Assembly: GCA_050743265.1 (NCBI GenBank)
Contig: JBOGEN010000023.1
Coordinates: forward strand, 1 to 27,259
Direction of reading: 5' to 3'
Source of the DNA: JBOGEN01 sp050743265
Lineage (GTDB): Bacteria; Actinomycetota; Actinomycetes; JBOGEN01
Length of the DNA: 27,259 nucleotides
Under the pieces are notes generated by a model. That model did no database searches. It had not been told where the DNA came from and saw only the letters and a program-made list of their open reading frames with translations. The translations under genes and the position numbers were made by a program. Each line of letters starts with the position of its first letter. Within the stretch, counting starts at the first letter, position 1. Shown here in pieces: positions 23,646 through 27,259 of the stretch.

Positions 23646-24115
23646 ACCGCTCTCGCGAGGCAGCTCGGTCCGGCTCAGCGTCTCACCGGGGGGGTGCCCC
23701 CGCAGGCCGTCGTCAGAAGTGCGGTCGCCCCATCCGCCCCGGGAGGCCGTCACGCGCTCTGGCTCAAAGTTCAATCCCGCGATCGTCGGTGGGGGCGCGT
23801 CGATGTTCTCCGATGTGGCCGAACGCAGAGCACGGACGTTGCGCAGAGCGAGATCCTTTCCCCTCCGGCGCAGTCGCTTTGATCTACTCGACGTGAGCCG
23901 GGGCAGCCACGCTGAAAGGCGGGCTGAAGGGCGTAGAGCCCCGAATCCCCTCTTACCTCTGTGAATGTTCAGCCGCACCGCGAGCATCCTGCGACGAGCG
24001 CCGGCATACGGCTGCGTCGAGGAACTGGGGCCGAGTTCAGCGACTTCGTACGCAGCGCAGCGCCGGTGCTACCGTCGGTGACAGTGCGGCTTCATGCTGT
24101 GCACAAGGCGGGGAA
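23646..24115. promoter_or_regulatory. 470-base region between nitrilase and kai operon
   Basis: No gene recognised. It must hold promoters for two divergent units. TACCGT (24070-24075) is the best -10 candidate for the kai operon; the base pairs 17 upstream (CGTACG) give no consensus -35. Its leader is about 40 bases with the ribosome binding site AAGGCGGGGAA before GTG 24116 (or the GTG at 24125). The leader of the nitrilase gene is long and G/C-rich; no known riboswitch was recognised. Confidence 0.4.
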
Positions 24116-25602
24116 GTGACCGGCGTGTCCTCTGACGAGCCTGGTTCGACCATGCTGCTCACGTCTGTCCCCCCTCCCATGGCGGGACGAACCCTGCCCA
24201 AGGCGGCGACCGGCATCACCGGTCTGGACGCCGTCACCGGTGGCGGCCTGCCGCGCGGCCGGCCAACGCTGGTCTGTGGGCCTGCCGGCTGCGGAAAACC
24301 CTGCTGGCGATGGAGATCCTCGTGCGAGGGATCACCGAGTACCAGGAGCCGGCGGTGTTCGTCTCCTTCGAGGAGACGGTCGACGAGCTGGTGGAGAACG
24401 TCACGTCGATGGGCTTCGACCTGCAGAAGCTCCAGGACGCCGGCCTCCTGGTCATGGACCACATCAACCTGTCCCCCGCCGACATCCACGACACCGGGTC
24501 CTGGGACCTGAGCGGTCTGTTCATCCGACTGGGAGCGGCCATCGACGAGGTGGGCGCCAAGCGGGTGGTGCTCGACACCCTCGAGACGCTGTTCGCCGCG
24601 TTCGAGAACACGGCACTCCTGCGCTCCGAGCTGAGCCGGTTGTTCAGCTGGCTCAAGCAGCGTGGCGTGACAGCCATCATCACCGGAGAGCGCGGCGACG
24701 GCACCCTGACCCGCTACGGCATCGAAGAGTACGTGTCGGACTGCGTGATCGTGCTCGACCACCGGGTGAGCGAGCAGACCTCCACACGACGTCTGCGGGT
24801 GCTGAAGTACCGCGGCACGCTGCACGGCACGAACGAGTACCCGTTCCTGATCGGCGCGACCGGTGTGTCGGTGCTGCCGATCACGTCGCTGGGGCTGCAG
24901 CACACCGTGTCCACCGAGCGCCTGTCGACCGGCGTGCCGAGCCTGGACGACATGCTCGACGGTGCTGGTCTCTTCCGAGGCAGTTCGGTGCTGATCAGCG
25001 GCACGGCGGGCAGCGGGAAGTCCACGATCAGCGCTCAGTTCTGTGTGGCGGCCTGCGCACGGGGCGAGCGCGCCCTGTACTTCGCCTTCGAGGAGTCCGC
25101 GGCGCAGATCATGCGCAACATGAGGTCCGTGGGCATGGACCTGGCTCGCTACGTCGACGCGGGGCTGCTGCAGTTCCACTGCGTCCGTCCGAGCCTGCTG
25201 GGTCTCGAGGCGCACCTGGTGGCGATGCAGGAGGGCGTCTCCGACTTCGACCCCGATGTCGTGGTGATCGACCCGGTCTCCGACCTACTGCACGCCGGTG
25301 TCTTCGAGGACGTGTCGGCGATGCTCACGCGTCAGGTCGACTACCTCAAGAGCAGAGGCGTCACCGCGCTGTTCACGAGCCTCACCACCGGACGGGACGC
25401 CGAGGGCTCCGAGCAGCAGATCGGATCCCTCATGGACACGTGGATGATCGCCAAGCTCGCCGAAGGGGACGGGGCGCGGACCCGGGTCCTCTACGTCCTC
25501 AAGTCCAGGGGAATGGCGCACTCCCACGAGGTCCGTGAGTTCGTGCTCAGCAACCAGGGGCTCGAAATCACCGACGTCTACCGCAACGGGACGTCGGCAT
25601 GA
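24116..25602 (+). CDS. kaiC: KaiC-family ATPase with one-base deletion in the first P-loop
   Basis: Two tandem RecA-like KaiC domains, 495 residues if one base is restored. CI: MAGRTLPKAATGITGLDAVT, Walker A GPAGCGK(T) at 55-62, then catalytic Glu pair E86/E87 in FVSFEETVDEL. CII: Walker A GTAGSGKST (296-304), Glu pair E326/E327 in YFAFEESAAQI, Walker B VVVIDPVSDLL. The sequence GGAAAACCC at 24293-24301 has four A where GGAAAAACC would keep the frame; downstream the frame continues cleanly as TLLAMEILVRG. The phosphosite pair (Ser-Thr in cyanobacteria) is Gly437-Ser438 in QQIGSLMDTW. The C-terminal tail that binds KaiA is absent. kaiB follows by an ATGA overlap. Confidence 0.88.
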
Positions 25603-25970
25603 ACCAACCCCGTTCACAGGGCGAGGAGGTCGACCCCACCCTGCGGGAGTTCGAGCGACGCCTGGCAGAGCAAGACGCGGCGCCGTATGTGCTGACGCTG
25701 TTCGTGGCCGGCGCCTCGAACCTGTCGGTGCGCGCCATCACCAACGTCCGGTCGCTGTGCGACCAGTACTTGACGGGTCGGTATCAGCTCGAAGTCGTCG
25801 ACATCCACCACGACGCCTCGACGATGTCGGCGCACGGCGTCATGGCTGCCCCGACCTTGATCAGGGAAGCGCCGCTACCGAAGAGGATGCTCGTCGGGGA
25901 CCTGTCCGACACGGCCCGGGTGCTGGCTGCCCTGGACATCGACCGGACGGCGGCGGACTCGGCGTCATGA
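25599..25970 (+). CDS. kaiB: KaiB-like clock protein
   Basis: A 123-residue KaiB homologue: APYVLTLFVAGASNLSVRAI, TNVRSLCDQYLTGRYQLEVV, DIHHDASTMSAHGVMAAPTL and PKRMLVGDLSDTARVLAALD. These are the thioredoxin-like beta1-alpha1, beta2 and the ATPTL-type cis-Pro region, the segment that refolds when KaiB binds KaiC. The N-terminal 27 residues are extra and charged (EEVDPTLREFERRLAEQD), compared with cyanobacterial KaiB of ~102 residues. The ATG overlaps the kaiC stop (ATGA), so translation is coupled. No kaiA is present in the window. It would bind KaiC to set its state. Confidence 0.93.
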   Translation: MNQPRSQGEEVDPTLREFERRLAEQDAAPYVLTLFVAGASNLSVRAITNVRSLCDQYLTGRYQLEVVDIHHDASTMSAHGVMAAPTLIREAPLPKRMLVGDLSDTARVLAALDIDRTAADSAS

Positions 25971-27213
25971 CTCGCAGACGCCGGGGACCGTCGACAGTCG
26001 GGACACCCGACACCGACGGCGCTCAGGCTGGCGACATGGCTCGGCTCCGTCGCGAACTCGACGACGTTCGCCGAGCGCTTGCCGACTCGAACGAGACCCT
26101 GCGTGCGATCCAGAGCGGCGAGGTTGACGCGCTCTTCCTGCCGGCCGTGCCTGGCGATGGGCGCGTGTTCACGCTCGCCACTGCCGACCGGCCGTACCGC
26201 AACTTCGTCGAGAACATGCCCGACGGAGCCGCGACCGTCTCTGCGGCAGGTTTCGTGCTCTACGCCAACCAGTCACTCGCGGACCTCCTCGAGACCCCGT
26301 CCCGAAAGGTCGTCGGCCAGTCGGTGCTCGACCTCGTCGGCCCGCTGAGCCGCCCTGATCTGAGCGAGGTACTCAGGGACAGCAGAGGCGTCGGTCCCCT
26401 TGAGGCAACCCTGCGCACCGGCTCGGGCGGCAGCCTCCCGGTGCGAATCGCGTCCTCCTCACTCGACGTCGACGGGGCGAAGATCACCTGCCTGACCGTC
26501 ACCGACCTCACCAGCGAGCATCATGCCGAGGCAGCACTCACGCACTCCGCGACCCACGACGCGCTGACAAGCCTGCCCAACAGGACGCTGCTGACCGACC
26601 GCATCACGCACGCACTTGCGCGCAGATCCAGGCAACGGACACTGATGGCGCTGCTCTTCTGCGACGTCGACGGCTTCAAGAACGTGAACGACGCGCACGG
26701 CCACCAGGTCGGAGATGAGGTCCTGCGTACGGTCGCGGCGCGGCTGATGGCCACCGTCCGGCCCGAAGACACGGTCGCGCGGATCGGCGGGGACGAGTTC
26801 GTCGTCCTCTGCGAGACACTCGCGGACGCCGGCGACGCCACATGGTTCGCCGAGCGGGTGCGCGCCGCCGTCGACGTGCCGATCCTGCTCGGGTCGACGA
26901 AGGTCGACGTCAGCATCAGCATCGGCGTCGCCATGGCCGCGCTCGACGAGGCGGTGAGCCCGGACACCCTGCTGCGCGACGCCGACGAGGCGATGTACAA
27001 GGCCAAGCGTCAGGGGCCCAACATCATCGAGCTCTTCGACGAGCAGCTGAAGGTGCATGCCGCCACCCGGCTGACGCTGCTCACGGATCTCCGGCACGCG
27101 GTGCCCAATGACGAGCTCCGCCTCGTCTACCAACCGGTGATCACACTGGACGACCAGGGGGTCATCGGGGCCGAGGCCCTCGTCCGGTGGCAGCACCCGG
27201 AGCGCGGGCTGGT
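25967..27213 (+). CDS. PAS-GGDEF-EAL cyclic-di-GMP signalling protein, 3' end off the contig
   Basis: ATG 25967 overlaps the kaiB stop (ATGA). Residues 24-50 are a heptad-like coiled coil (MARLRRELDDVRRALADSNE, then TLRAIQSGEVDALF), like the N-terminus of PAS-kinases that neighbour kaiC/kaiB in other bacteria. Residues 75-190 form a PAS domain (RPYRNFVENMPDGAATVSAA...). The GGDEF domain spans about 215-375, with the catalytic RIGGDEFV (G274-G275-D276-E277-F278) and a DAHGHQVGDEV motif. The EAL domain begins near 380 with ELRLVYQPVI and GAEALVRW (E403-A-L). The text ends at ERGLV where the poly-G starts. It should make and/or break c-di-GMP. No stop is seen, so it is partial. Confidence 0.9.

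Positions 27214-27259
<46 letters not shown>

Noticed and set aside
22578..23882. A 434-residue open frame opposite the nitrilase gene
   Set aside because: Same reason: the minus frame carries the Glu-Lys-Cys triad, the plus frame no family text.
23646..23987. N-terminal extension of the nitrilase to 23987
   Set aside because: Arginine-rich, unconserved text; the catalytic domain begins about 30 residues after ATG 23645. I also looked for a known riboswitch in this leader and could not match one.
24021..24046. ECF-type promoter GGAAC with a CGTT -10 before kaiC
   Set aside because: GGAAC is present at 24021, but the -10 position at 17 bases reads ACTT, not CGTT.

Overview
This window is GC-rich, densely packed bacterial DNA. 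The GTG starts, leaderless-looking promoters, furA-katG pair, ECF42/DGPF sigma pair, YjbR/MmcQ and short-chain membrane proteins point to an actinomycete. A Nocardioides-like member of the Propionibacteriales is my best guess, but that rests on gene content only. There are no rRNA or tRNA genes, no CRISPR array and no complete mobile element. The last 46 bases are a pure G run that looks like a sequencing or assembly artefact, so the final gene is cut.

Left part (1-4,900): an internally deleted AraC-type regulator, a RibD-C/DHFR-like reductase, the tail of an ISL3-type transposase, a VOC protein, then a cluster of decayed genes (lipoprotein-like start, and the tail of an alpha/beta hydrolase joined out of frame to the head of an EamA transporter). 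An intact MFS exporter follows, divergent from its probable LysR regulator. Middle left (4,900-9,700): a TmrB-like P-loop ATPase, two small membrane proteins, a CPA1 Na+/H+ antiporter, a YjbR/MmcQ protein, a decayed monooxygenase-like fragment and a secreted trypsin-like protease.

Centre (9,700-15,500): an ECF42 sigma factor translationally coupled to its DGPF (YCII) partner, a frameshifted SnoaL-like relic, an FAD aromatic hydroxylase, a small membrane protein of unclear start, a stand-alone LigD-type polymerase (NHEJ primase-polymerase) and a GNAT acetyltransferase. Right (15,500-24,000): katG with a strong terminator, furA with a perfect 19-bp operator overlapping its predicted leaderless promoter, a secreted CocE/S15 esterase, a relic and an intact DHFR-like protein, a cytosolic-looking M23 peptidase homologue, a multiply frameshifted DUF4386 membrane protein and a nitrilase-superfamily amidase.

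Right end (24,100-27,213): the most interesting locus, a three-gene clock-like operon kaiC-kaiB-(PAS-GGDEF-EAL) in which all junctions are ATGA overlaps. KaiC keeps both catalytic Glu pairs and the second P-loop, lacks the C-terminal KaiA-binding tail, has Gly-Ser where cyanobacterial KaiC has the Ser-Thr phosphosites, and carries a one-base deletion inside the first P-loop. The third gene would read the KaiBC state out as cyclic di-GMP. A second theme is gene decay: about nine relics with internal deletions or frameshifts lie between intact genes.
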